The notes: generated from the letters alone by a model not told the origin. A stretch of DNA of 21,937 nucleotides from Deltaproteobacteria bacterium (GCA_017889845.1 JAGGAJ010000010.1:1-21937), one strand, 5' to 3'. Counted from the stretch's first letter, positions 7,078 through 14,385 are shown. Numbers and translations are program-made.

Positions 7078-8717
7078 GTCGGGCCTCGCCCGACGTACTC
7101 CTGATCCACCCGCCGGCCACCCGGCCGGCGGGACCTCCGCTGGGTACGGGCGTCCTGCTGTCCCGCCTCCGGCGGCTGGGCATCCGCGCGGAGGCGGTCG
7201 ACGCCAATCTCGAGGCGTACCTCCACCTTCTGGTGGAGGATCGCCTCCAGGCCGCCGCAGGTCCCGGGGCCTCCACCGCGGTCCGCCGCGCGGTGCGCCA
7301 CGCCGCGCGCGCCCTCGCCTTCCTGCGCTCGCCCGGCGCAGCCGCGTCGTTTCCCCGCTACGCCGCCGCCGCGCGGCACCTGAATGCCGCGCTCTCGGCA
7401 CACCGCGGGGAAGGCAGATCGGAGCGCCTGACGCTCGGCGACTACACCCACGGCGGCCTGTCGGAGTTTTCGCCGGCCGACCTTTCGCGTGTGGCGGACG
7501 GCCGGGACGGAACGGTCTTCGGCGGCTATTTCCGCGGGGACCTCCTCCCGCGGGTATCCGGGTTGCGCCCCCGGTGCGTGGGGATCTCGGTGAATTTCCG
7601 GCACCAGGTGCTCCCCGCGTTCGAGCTGGCGGGGCTTCTGCGGCGCGCACTCCCCGGAGTGCCGGTCGTCGGGGGCGGCGGGATGCTCACCTCCTGGAAG
7701 CGACCCCTCCTCGCCGCGGGGAGATGGCTTCCGGCCTTCACCCGGATCGTGTTCGGGCCCGGGGAAGGGGCGCTGGCCCGGATTGCGGCCGGCGGCGTTT
7801 CCCGCGACGAATACTTCCTGCACGGGTCGGGGGAGGCGGAGTTCCTGCCGGACTTCGGGTTCGCAGAGCTGCGGGACTACGTGTCCCCGGAACCGGTGCT
7901 GCCCGTGGCGGCGTCCCGCGGCTGCTACTGGGGCCGGTGCGGATTCTGCCCGGAGGCCGTGGCGCCGACCCACCCGCACCGTACCCACGATCCCGCGGCG
8001 TTCCCGGAGTTGTTGCAGGAACTCTCCCGGCGATACAGTGTCACCCGGTTCCACCTGACGGACAACGCGGTCCCGCCGCAGACGCTGCGGGCCCTCGTCG
8101 CGCAGGCGGACGCACTGCGCGGGATTTCCTGGCACGGCTTCGCCCGCTTCGAGCGGGACCTGCTCGCTCCCGGGTTCGCCTCCGGGCTGGCGGCGGCGGG
8201 GTGCGCGATGCTGCAGCTGGGGCTGGAGAGCGGTTCGCAGCGGCTGCTCGACCGGATGGGGAAAGGGACGCGCGTGTCCGACGCCGCGGAGACCCTCGCC
8301 CATCTCCGGGCAGCCGGGATCGCGACGTACGTCTACGTGATGCTGGGAGCGCCGGGGGAAACGGCAGGGGACGCGGAGGCCACCCTGGCGTTCCTCGAGA
8401 GGCACGCGGGGAATATCGATTACCTGAACCTGTCGATCCTGAACCTGCCCCGGGAGGCGGAGGGTGAAAAGGTACCGGGGGGTGACGGGACGTACGGGGT
8501 TTCCGCGGGGCGGGATGACGGGGCGCTGGGGCTGTACCGTCCCGTTCCGGCGACCACCGGGTGGGGGAGGCCGCAGGCGCGGCGATTCCTGTCGCGGCGG
8601 ATCCTCGGGTTGCCGGCCGTGCGGGGGATCGTCGCCCGCACCCCTCCCGGGTTCGCCTCGAACCACGCCTTCTTCTTCCGCGGCGGGAGAGCGCCGACGT
8701 CCGCCGGGGACTCCTGA
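7062..8717 (+). CDS. B12-binding-type radical SAM protein
   Basis: The 551-residue protein has an N-terminal segment (D-V-L-L-I-H-P-P, then G-V-L-L-S-R-L-R-R-L-G) of the type found in B12-binding radical SAM enzymes. A radical SAM barrel begins at about residue 284. The cluster motif is R-G-C288-Y-W-G-R-C293-G-F-C296, a C-x4-C-x2-C form instead of the usual C-x3-C-x2-C. The barrel continues with L-Q-L-G-L-E-S-G-S-Q-R-L-L and V-M-L-G-A-P-G-E-T, both typical. The substrate is unknown; this broad class includes methylases and peptide-modifying enzymes. The GTG at 7062, with GGAGGGG about 8 nt upstream, lies inside the lipoprotein gene, so the two are coupled. The last 80 residues carry no recognised domain. 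Confidence 0.87.
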   Translation: MRGEIGRASPDVLLIHPPATRPAGPPLGTGVLLSRLRRLGIRAEAVDANLEAYLHLLVEDRLQAAAGPGASTAVRRAVRHAARALAFLRSPGAAASFPRYAAAARHLNAALSAHRGEGRSERLTLGDYTHGGLSEFSPADLSRVADGRDGTVFGGYFRGDLLPRVSGLRPRCVGISVNFRHQVLPAFELAGLLRRALPGVPVVGGGGMLTSWKRPLLAAGRWLPAFTRIVFGPGEGALARIAAGGVSRDEYFLHGSGEAEFLPDFGFAELRDYVSPEPVLPVAASRGCYWGRCGFCPEAVAPTHPHRTHDPAAFPELLQELSRRYSVTRFHLTDNAVPPQTLRALVAQADALRGISWHGFARFERDLLAPGFASGLAAAGCAMLQLGLESGSQRLLDRMGKGTRVSDAAETLAHLRAAGIATYVYVMLGAPGETAGDAEATLAFLERHAGNIDYLNLSILNLPREAEGEKVPGGDGTYGVSAGRDDGALGLYRPVPATTGWGRPQARRFLSRRILGLPAVRGIVARTPPGFASNHAFFFRGGRAPTSAGDS

Positions 8718-8738
8718 GGGTTCCCGCCCCGCACGGCT

Positions 8739-10754
8739 TCAGCCGCCCAGGACCACCCGCGCGTCCGCCACCGAGAGTCCTTTTTCGTGGACGATGACGG
8801 GGTTCAGGTCCATCTCCTCCACTTCCGGGTGCGCCGAAAGAAACTCCGACACCCGGAGCAGGAGGGCCCGGAGGGCCGGCACGTCCGCCGGCGGTTTCCC
8901 GCGGAGACCGGACAGGACGCGGCGTCCGCGGATTCCGTCGATCATCTCCGCGGCGTCCCTCTCCGACAGCGGGGCGACCCGGAATGAAACGTCCTTCATC
9001 GCCTCGACGAATACCCCGCCCAGCCCGAACATCACGGCGTGCCCGAACTGGAGGTCCCGGGTCACCCCCACGATCACCTCGTGCCCCGGCGGCGCCATCG
9101 CGCACACAAGTGCCCCGCCGGGACGGACCCCGGCGCGGCGCTCCGCGTCGAGGATCGCGCGGAAGGCGGCCCGGACCCCCGCCTCGTCGCGCACCCCCAG
9201 GATCACCCCGCCCGCGTCGCTCTTGTGGGTCACATCCGGCGAGTTCATCTTCACCGCCACGGGGTATCCGACCGACCGCGCCGCGGCGGCCGCCCCCTCC
9301 TCGTCCAGCGCCCGGCGGAACGGCGTCACGGGGAACCCGGCGCCGGCGAGCATCGCCATCGAATCCGCGGGCGACATCGCATTCGCGGCCGCCGGTTCCG
9401 CGGGGCCCTGCGCACCTTCCACGTATAGGGGGAAACGGTCCCGGTGGAACCGGGCGTGGCAGGAGAGGGCCTTCATGGCCCGTTCCGGCGTCGGGAACAC
9501 GGCGATCTTCCTCTCGTGGAGCTTCACGCGTTCCTCGCGCTCCACCTCCGCCCCCCCGAGATACGCGACGAGCTCGCACCGCCCCGGCCGGACCACTTCC
9601 GACGCCCCGGGGATCGGGTCGCCGAATATGGTCATCACCACGTCGTACTCCCCCTCCGCCGCTTCCAGTACCTTCCGGTAGCGGGCCGCGTCCGTGTCCC
9701 CGGTGAGGTCGAGGGGATTGCCGACGATGCAATGGGAGGGGAGGACCTCCCGCAGCCTGCCGGACAGAGCCGGCGACAGGGGGGTCACGCGGAACCCCTC
9801 CTCCTCGGCCACGTCGGTGGCGATGATGGCGGAACCGCCGGAACTGGTGACGATCAGCGTCTTCGGCCCCTTCGGGGGCGGCACGTACGCCAGCGCCTTG
9901 GCGAAGTCGTACAGCTCCTCCAGGGTCGCGGCGCGGTGGACGCCGTTCTGCCGGAATACCGCGTCGTAGATCTCGTCCCTGCCCGCGAGGGACCGGGTGT
10001 GGGACTCCGCCGCCTTCCGTCCCCGCTCGGTCCGCCCGGCCTTGAAGATCACGACGGGCTTCGGGCACGCCCGCACGGCGGAGAGGAACCGGGCCGCGTC
10101 CCGCACCCCCTCGATGTAGAGGGCGATCACCTTCGTGTGGGGATCCTCCGCGAAGAAGGCGATCAGGTCCGCCTCGTCCACGTCGCATCGGTTCCCCATG
10201 CTGACGAAGGCGGAGAACCCGAGCCGTTCCTCGGAGGCCCAGTCGATCAGCGCCGCACCCACCGTGCCGCTCTGGGAGACGATGGCGATGTCGCCGCGGC
10301 GGGTGATCAGGGGCCAGGAGGCGCACAGGCCGTGGTAGGGGTAGTTCACCCCCTGGCAGTTGGGTCCGATCACCCGGATTCCGTGCTCCGCCGCCGCGCG
10401 GGCCATCTCTTCCTGGAGCTTCGCGCCCTCCTCGCCGGACTCCGCGAACCCGCCCGTGATGACGATGGCCGACTTCACCTTTCTCGTCCCCAGCTCCCGC
10501 ATCGTCCCGGGGACGAGCTTCGCCGGGATGATCACCACGGCCAGGTCGGTGCCTTTGGGGATTCCCGCGGCCGACGTCACGGACGGGATGCCGAGGATCG
10601 TCTCCCCCTTCGGGTTCACCGGGAGGATCTCCCCGGCGTAGCCTGCCTCCCGGATGTTGCGGAAGATCTGGAAGCCCATCTTCTCGGGGTTCGACGATGC
10701 GCCGATGACGGCGACGCGGGAAGGTCGGAACAGGGGAGACAGGGTGGCGGCCAC
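8739..10754 (-). CDS. NDP-forming acyl-CoA synthetase (fused alpha-beta)
   Basis: The 671-residue enzyme belongs to the ADP-forming acetyl/acyl-CoA synthetase family, which links acyl-CoA to acyl acid interconversion with ATP gain or use. An N-terminal CoA-binding domain starts V-A-V-I-G-A-S. A succinyl-CoA-ligase-like domain follows with the likely phosphorylated His252 (E-S-H-T-R-S-L-A-G). A C-terminal ATP-grasp domain (V-A-V-K-M-N-S-P-D-V-T-H-K-S-D-A-G-G-V) ends with D-L-N-P-V. Both subunits of the two-chain enzyme are fused. The start is GTG at 10754 with GAGAGGTGA upstream. The acyl substrate cannot be told from the sequence. It is convergent with the radical SAM gene (21-bp gap) and divergent from the cytochrome gene. 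Confidence 0.92.
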   Translation of the reverse strand: MAATLSPLFRPSRVAVIGASSNPEKMGFQIFRNIREAGYAGEILPVNPKGETILGIPSVTSAAGIPKGTDLAVVIIPAKLVPGTMRELGTRKVKSAIVITGGFAESGEEGAKLQEEMARAAAEHGIRVIGPNCQGVNYPYHGLCASWPLITRRGDIAIVSQSGTVGAALIDWASEERLGFSAFVSMGNRCDVDEADLIAFFAEDPHTKVIALYIEGVRDAARFLSAVRACPKPVVIFKAGRTERGRKAAESHTRSLAGRDEIYDAVFRQNGVHRAATLEELYDFAKALAYVPPPKGPKTLIVTSSGGSAIIATDVAEEEGFRVTPLSPALSGRLREVLPSHCIVGNPLDLTGDTDAARYRKVLEAAEGEYDVVMTIFGDPIPGASEVVRPGRCELVAYLGGAEVEREERVKLHERKIAVFPTPERAMKALSCHARFHRDRFPLYVEGAQGPAEPAAANAMSPADSMAMLAGAGFPVTPFRRALDEEGAAAAARSVGYPVAVKMNSPDVTHKSDAGGVILGVRDEAGVRAAFRAILDAERRAGVRPGGALVCAMAPPGHEVIVGVTRDLQFGHAVMFGLGGVFVEAMKDVSFRVAPLSERDAAEMIDGIRGRRVLSGLRGKPPADVPALRALLLRVSEFLSAHPEVEEMDLNPVIVHEKGLSVADARVVLGG

Positions 10755-11007
10755 GGGTCACCTCTCGCGGTCTGGCACGGCGCCCGGCCCGGGGATCCCG
10801 GAATCGTTGCCGGCGCCGCCGCCGGTTTCGGGATTCCGGGTAACAGTAGCAAAGGGACGCCCCGGTGTCACCCCCGGCCGGGGGGAGGTGCGTCCCGCGG
10901 GAATCGGATATTTCCCGCCCGGCGTACGCTGATTGTTTAGAATGAAGGGCTCGGAATCGGAAAGGAAACGGCCGGCATCCGGAATGCGCACGGGGAAGGG
11001 GGAAGGG
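10755..11007. other. Divergent intergenic region with long inverted repeat
   Basis: This 253-bp stretch separates the divergent acyl-CoA synthetase and cytochrome genes and must hold both promoters. It contains a strong inverted repeat (10797-10840, listed separately) and, on the plus strand, TAGAAT at 10938-10943, which could be the -10 of the cytochrome gene. I find no convincing -35. An upstream extension of the cytochrome frame to 10933 is possible but would put about 25 charged residues before the signal peptide, so it is treated as untranslated. Confidence 0.5.
10797..10840. repeat. Imperfect inverted repeat (9-bp perfect outer arms)
   Basis: CCCGGAATC (10797-10805) and GATTCCGGG (10832-10840) are perfect complements. 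Inside them CCGGCG and CGCCGG can also pair across a small internal loop. In DNA it could be an operator for a dimeric regulator; in RNA it would form a hairpin in the leader of the minus-strand acyl-CoA synthetase mRNA. Confidence 0.5.
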
Positions 11008-11367
11008 ATGGGACGGTTCGCACGGGCGGTGGCGGTTCTGCTGGGGGCGGCGCTCTGCGCGGGCGCCCCGATCGGGGCGGAAGGGGCGGAGAAGGTCCCC
11101 GGGAAGATCGCGCTGAAGGTGTACCAGCGGAAGCCGGTGACGTTCGACCACAAGGGGCACGCCCAGCGGATCGGGAAGTGCGCGGTCTGCCACCACAAGT
11201 CCGACTCGGAGAAGTGCTCCGACTGCCACGCCGCGAAGCGGGACGGCGACACCCCGTCCTTCCGCGAGGCGATGCATTACCGGTGCAAGAACTGCCACAT
11301 GAAGACCAACAGGAAGGTCAAGGGCGCCTGCCAGGAGTGCCACGCGGATGTCCGCCCGACCCGGTGA
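11008..11367 (+). CDS. Tetraheme c-type cytochrome (c3/c7 type)
   Basis: The 119-residue protein has a signal peptide to about residue 27 and four heme-binding motifs: C58-A-V-C-H62, C70-S-D-C-H74, C93-K-N-C-H97 and C108-Q-E-C-H112. H48, H51, H63 and H90 are candidates for the second axial ligands, so all four hemes could be bis-His and of low potential. V-T-F-D-H-K-G-H before the first motif is typical of the cytochrome c3/c7 group. It should be a periplasmic electron carrier between inner-membrane dehydrogenases and terminal reductases or extracellular acceptors. The ATG at 11008, after a GGAAGGG stretch, directly precedes the signal peptide; an ATG at 10984 is the alternative. No reductase gene is adjacent. 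Confidence 0.92.
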   Translation: MGRFARAVAVLLGAALCAGAPIGAEGAEKVPGKIALKVYQRKPVTFDHKGHAQRIGKCAVCHHKSDSEKCSDCHAAKRDGDTPSFREAMHYRCKNCHMKTNRKVKGACQECHADVRPTR

Positions 11368-11375
11368 GGCCGGGT
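11359..11375. terminator. Small hairpin between convergent genes
   Basis: ACCCGG-TGAGG-CCGGGT forms a 6-bp stem with a 5-nt loop overlapping the cytochrome stop codon, in the 19-bp gap before the end of serA. It could serve as a terminator in either direction but lacks a T run. Confidence 0.3.
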
Positions 11376-11386
11376 AATCCCCGAAG

Positions 11387-12580
11387 TCAGTAAACGAGGC
11401 GGGCGCGGATCGTGTTGGGGATCCGCCGGAGTTCCTCCTCGATGCGGGAGTCGAACTCCGCCGCCACGTCGACCAGAGCGTACCCCAGCGCGCCGCGCGT
11501 CTCGAGCCGCTGCCCGGTGATGTTCACGCCGTGGCGCGCGAAGAGTTCGTTGATCTTCGCCAGCATCCCGGGGATGTTCTCGTGGAGGTGGGCGAAGCGG
11601 TGCCGCTGCGGCGCCGCGGAGGGTTGCAGGACGGGGAAGTTCACGCTGGTCCCGGTTCCCCCCGTGGCGAAATACTCGAGGATCCGCGCGGCGACGAATC
11701 CGCCGATCCCCTCCTGGGCCTCCTCCGTGGAGCCGCCGATGTGGGGGGTCAGGATCACGTTCGGGATCCCCTGGAGGGGGGAGGAGAACGGATCCCTGTT
11801 GCTCCGGGGCTCCTCCGGGAAGACGTCCACCGCCGCGCCGCGGACCTTCCCGCGCCGCAGGCTCCGCGCCAGCGCGTCCACGTCCACGACGAAGCCGCGG
11901 CTCAGGTTCAGGAAGATCACCCCGTCCTTCATCGCCGCGAACTCCCGCTCGCCGATGAGCCCGCGGTTCCCCTCCCGGCCGTCCACGTGGACGGTGACGA
12001 TGTCCGATACGCGCAGCAGCTCCTCCAGGGTACATTTCCGCGCGTTCCCCAGGGCGAGCTTTTCCGCTACGTCGTGGTAGTGCACCTCCATCCCCATCGC
12101 CTCGGCGAGGACAGAGAGCTGGGAGCCGATGTTCCCGTACCCGAGGATGCCGAGCTTTTTCCCCCGGATCTCGTGGAACCCCTCCGACGTCTTGCCCCAG
12201 ATCCCCCGGTGGAGGTCTGCGCTGCGGTCGACCGCCCCGCGCAGGAGCATGATCATCTCGCCCATGGCGAGCTCGACGACGCTGCGGGTGTTGCTGTAGG
12301 GGGCGTTGAAGACCGCCACGCCGCGGCGGTTGCACGCCTCGAGGTCCACGTGCTCGGTGCCGATGCAGAACGCGCCGACGGCGATCAGCTCCGGCGCGCG
12401 GTCGAGGAGGTCGGCGGTGATCCGCGTCTTCGAGCGGATGCCGAGCACGGCAACGTCGCCAAGCTGCTGCGCGATGACCTTCCGGGCGGGGCTGAACGGC
12501 ACGCGCTCCACCTGGAACCCCGCGGAGGCGAACGCCGCCCCCGCATCCGGGTGGATGTTCTCCAGGAGCAGGACCTTCAT
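11387..12580 (-). CDS. serA: D-3-phosphoglycerate dehydrogenase
   Basis: The enzyme oxidises 3-phosphoglycerate with NAD, the first step of serine synthesis. The 397-residue form is of the short E. coli type. The nucleotide-binding G147-Y-G-N-I-G is visible. The catalytic residues R228 (N-L-S-R-G), E257 (F-P-E-E-P) and H280 (T-P-H-I-G-G-S-T) keep the spacing of E. coli SerA. A C-terminal ACT domain from about residue 330 (H-E-N-I-P-G-M-L-A-K-I-N) is the usual site of serine feedback. The ATG at 12580 has GGAGG 6 nt upstream; a longer frame to 12712 is unlikely. It lies 100 bp downstream of the selenoprotein gene on the same strand. Confidence 0.94.
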   Translation of the reverse strand: MKVLLLENIHPDAGAAFASAGFQVERVPFSPARKVIAQQLGDVAVLGIRSKTRITADLLDRAPELIAVGAFCIGTEHVDLEACNRRGVAVFNAPYSNTRSVVELAMGEMIMLLRGAVDRSADLHRGIWGKTSEGFHEIRGKKLGILGYGNIGSQLSVLAEAMGMEVHYHDVAEKLALGNARKCTLEELLRVSDIVTVHVDGREGNRGLIGEREFAAMKDGVIFLNLSRGFVVDVDALARSLRRGKVRGAAVDVFPEEPRSNRDPFSSPLQGIPNVILTPHIGGSTEEAQEGIGGFVAARILEYFATGGTGTSVNFPVLQPSAAPQRHRFAHLHENIPGMLAKINELFARHGVNITGQRLETRGALGYALVDVAAEFDSRIEEELRRIPNTIRARLVY

Positions 12581-12680
12581 CGCATCCTCCGGCCCGAGGG
12601 CGCACCGGGACGGGCGGCGGATCGCCCTCGATCTGCCGCAGCCGGCTGGACCGCCGGGTGGTGGGGGGGAATGGCGGGGA

Positions 12681-13568
12681 TCAGGAACGACAGACCGGGC
12701 ACGCCGGGGCACCGCCCGCTTCGGCCCGCCGCCGGTCCGCCTCGTCCTGGTATTGCGGCGTGTCGTGGCGGGGCAGGCGGTTGTCCCCTTCCGCGAAGGC
12801 CCTCTCCTTCCACCCTTCGTCGTCCGACCAGCGATACGGGATCGACCGGACCGAGCCGGGAGCCGTCATCGTCTCGAGGGACGAAAGCGCGTCGACCAGG
12901 ATCCGCCGCTGCAGTTCCGGCTGGTTCGGTTTCCCGGTGGTGTGCCCGAGGGGGAAGTCGAGGAACGCCGCGCGGGGCGGATTGACCGACCGTGTGATGT
13001 CCAGCGCGCTGCTCATGCACAGCGTCGGGATCCCGGCTGCTTCCACGTGCCTTGCGACCAGCCCCACGGACTGGTGGCAGACCGGTCAGACGGGGACGAG
13101 CAGGACCGCGTCGACGCCGTCCTCCCGGAAACGGGCCGCGAGCGCCGGAGCGAGCGCTTCCGTGACGCGCCGGGCGGAGTAGATCCCCCCCATGAACGTG
13201 TGGAACCGGCCCGCCAGCCCGCCGAGGAACCCCTCGCGGACGAGGCGGCGGAGCGTATCGACGGGGAAGACGACGTTCGGGTCCGTGCGGGCGTCGGACA
13301 GGTCGTAGGCGAAGTGGGTCGCGCGCAGATCCTTCGTGTCCACGTTCGCGGGGATCTCGCGGATGGATATGTCGTCCTTGTAGTGGAACGCCACCTGCCC
13401 TGCCGCGTAGATCCCCCCCGATGCGGCGAGCCCCAGCCGGCATTCCGACAGCGGCTTCGAAAGGGGGGCCCACGGGGGGATGTCCGCGTTCCTCACCCAG
13501 CTGTACGGCTTGTACCCGAGGCGGGCGTAGTTGTCTCGGATCCTGGAGATGTACTCGACCGGCGCCAT
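12681..13568 (-). CDS. Selenoprotein, GrdB/PrdB reductase family (UGA read as Sec)
   Basis: Read through one in-frame UGA (13086-13088), the gene encodes 295 residues like those annotated as glycine/sarcosine/betaine reductase selenoprotein B family. Family-type segments lie before the UGA (P-L-S-K-P-L-S-E-C-R, F-M-G-G-I-Y-S-A-R-R) and after it (C-H-Q-S-V-G-L-V-A-R, L-G-H-T-T-G-K-P). UGA occupies position 161 in U-P-V-C-H-Q, where relatives known to me have Cys. A SECIS-like hairpin follows at once. U161 and C164 should form a selenenylsulphide redox pair. The tail ends in a second pair, C290-P-V-C293. True Grd/Prd reductases need partner proteins not found here, so the substrate is unknown. 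The ATG at 13568 has GGAGG 6 nt upstream, and TACAAT 18 nt upstream may be its -10. Confidence 0.85.
13053..13079 (-). promoter_or_regulatory. Putative bacterial SECIS element
   Basis: On the coding (minus) strand the RNA just after the UGA can fold as UGC-[C/C mismatch]-ACCAG-UCC, loop GUG, GGG-CUGGU-[C]-GCA. The stem has about 11 pairs with one mismatch and one U-G pair. The tri-loop begins with G, and the loop starts 19 nt after the UGA, within the 16-37 nt window known for bacterial SECIS hairpins read by SelB. The fold is by eye; no energy calculation was made. Confidence 0.6.
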
Positions 13569-13586
13569 CCGGACCTCCGGCCTCCA

Positions 13587-13592
13587 ATTGTA
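13587..13592 (-). promoter_or_regulatory. Possible -10 element of the selenoprotein gene
   Basis: TACAAT on the minus strand lies 18 nt before the start codon, the same distance as TATAAT before leuC. No good -35 is seen, so this is suggestive only. Confidence 0.35.
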
Positions 13593-13636
13593 CTACGGGA
13601 CGGGGGAGGCGGAACGGTCCGGCGGCCGCACGGGGA

Positions 13637-13665
13637 GGGGGCCCGGGGAGGTTCCCCGGACCCCC
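13637..13665 (-). terminator. Strong hairpin after the usp gene
   Basis: GGGGGCCCGGGGA (13637-13649) and TCCCCGGACCCCC (13653-13665) pair over 13 positions with one mismatch around a 3-nt loop. It begins 15 nt downstream of the usp stop codon. No T run follows on the minus strand, as often in GC-rich genomes, so termination efficiency is uncertain, but the hairpin is the strongest in the window. Confidence 0.6.
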
Positions 13666-13679
13666 GTCATCCGGCGGGC

Positions 13680-14168
13680 TTACTTCACGCGGGCGAAGAT
13701 CTCGCCCTCGTCGACGTGGCGGGCGGCGTGGATCTTCTCCGGCTTGACCAGGAACACCGGCCGTTTCGTGGTGTACACCACCTTTTCCGCCGTGCTCCCG
13801 AGCAGCGCCCGTTCGAGCGCCGTCCCTCCGTGGGTGGTCATCGCGATGAAGTCGACGTTCTCGTCGTGGGCGGCCCGGAGGATCTCCGCGTACGGCTCGC
13901 CGGATGGGATCAGGATCCGGGACTTCACGGACTTCCCGGCGAGACGGGCCGCGACTTTCTCCAGATACGCCTTCGCCCGGGTCACGCTTTCGGTGAACGC
14001 CTTGGTCTCCTCCGCCTGGCCGGCCTCAGGCGCCTTCCCCAGGGGAGCCGGAACGATCCGCAGGAGAAGGACCTCCGCACCCGACGCCGACGCCATTATC
14101 TCCACCGGGTCGATCGCGCGCTCCGCCAGCGCGGAGCCGTCCAGCGGGAGCAGGATTTTCTTGAACAT
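13680..14168 (-). CDS. Universal stress protein, UspA family
   Basis: The 162-residue cytoplasmic protein begins M-F-K-K-I-L-L-P-L-D-G-S, the usual Usp first strand. It has the late segment F-I-A-M-T-T-H-G-G-T-A-L-E-R-A-L-L-G-S-T (about 108-127), the ATP-binding-type loop G-x2-G-x(n)-G-S/T with altered spacing, and P-V-F-L-V-K-P near the end. Many Usp proteins bind ATP and help survival under starvation or respiratory stress. The ATG at 14168 has AAGGAGG about 7 nt upstream. It is divergent from the RND efflux genes, and its likely promoter (14317-14344) carries a perfect palindrome, so it is probably under a dedicated repressor or activator. Confidence 0.9.
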   Translation of the reverse strand: MFKKILLPLDGSALAERAIDPVEIMASASGAEVLLLRIVPAPLGKAPEAGQAEETKAFTESVTRAKAYLEKVAARLAGKSVKSRILIPSGEPYAEILRAAHDENVDFIAMTTHGGTALERALLGSTAEKVVYTTKRPVFLVKPEKIHAARHVDEGEIFARVK

Positions 14169-14316
14169 GGCCGCCCTCCTTTCGGCTGTATCGGTTTCCG
14201 GGTTGACGGACCGACGGGACGTGAAAACGGTTACGGGTACATCCTGGCCGGGGGCGGCGCCCGGTGACGGATCATCGATGGAGGGTTCTTGGCGCTCCCT
14301 CCCCCGGCCAAGTCAT

Positions 14317-14344
14317 ATTGTATACAGTATACAGTTTTTCGCAA
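14317..14344 (-). promoter_or_regulatory. Putative promoter of the usp gene
   Basis: On the minus strand TTGCGA (14339-14344) and TACAAT (14317-14322) are separated by 16 nt. Both hexamers are close to the sigma-70 consensus, and the element lies in an unusually AT-rich island. The start point would be near 14310, giving a leader of about 140 nt before usp. Confidence 0.5.
14319..14333. promoter_or_regulatory. Perfect 15-bp palindromic operator candidate
   Basis: TGTATAC-A-GTATACA is a perfect 7-bp inverted repeat around a single central base, stylistically like GntR-family operators. It covers the spacer and -10 of the putative usp promoter, a position where a bound protein would block transcription. 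Which regulator binds is unknown; no GntR gene is in the window. Confidence 0.55.
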
Positions 14345-14385
14345 GGGTGTCCACCGTGTTTTTCCGGGCGGGATGCATGCCGGCA

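Noticed and set aside
10933..11007. Earlier start for the tetraheme cytochrome
   Set aside because: It would place about 25 polar residues before the signal peptide and lacks a ribosome binding site.
8041..11343. 1100-codon open frame on the minus strand across the acyl-CoA synthetase region
   Set aside because: It is a GC-rich shadow frame with low-complexity Arg/Gly/Pro content. The overlapping 671-residue frame has clear domains and a ribosome binding site.
13086..13088. Reading the UGA as a true stop, giving two separate genes or a pseudogene
   Set aside because: Family-type sequence continues in the same frame on both sides, the UGA replaces a redox Cys position next to P-V-C, no frameshift is needed, and a SECIS-like hairpin follows.
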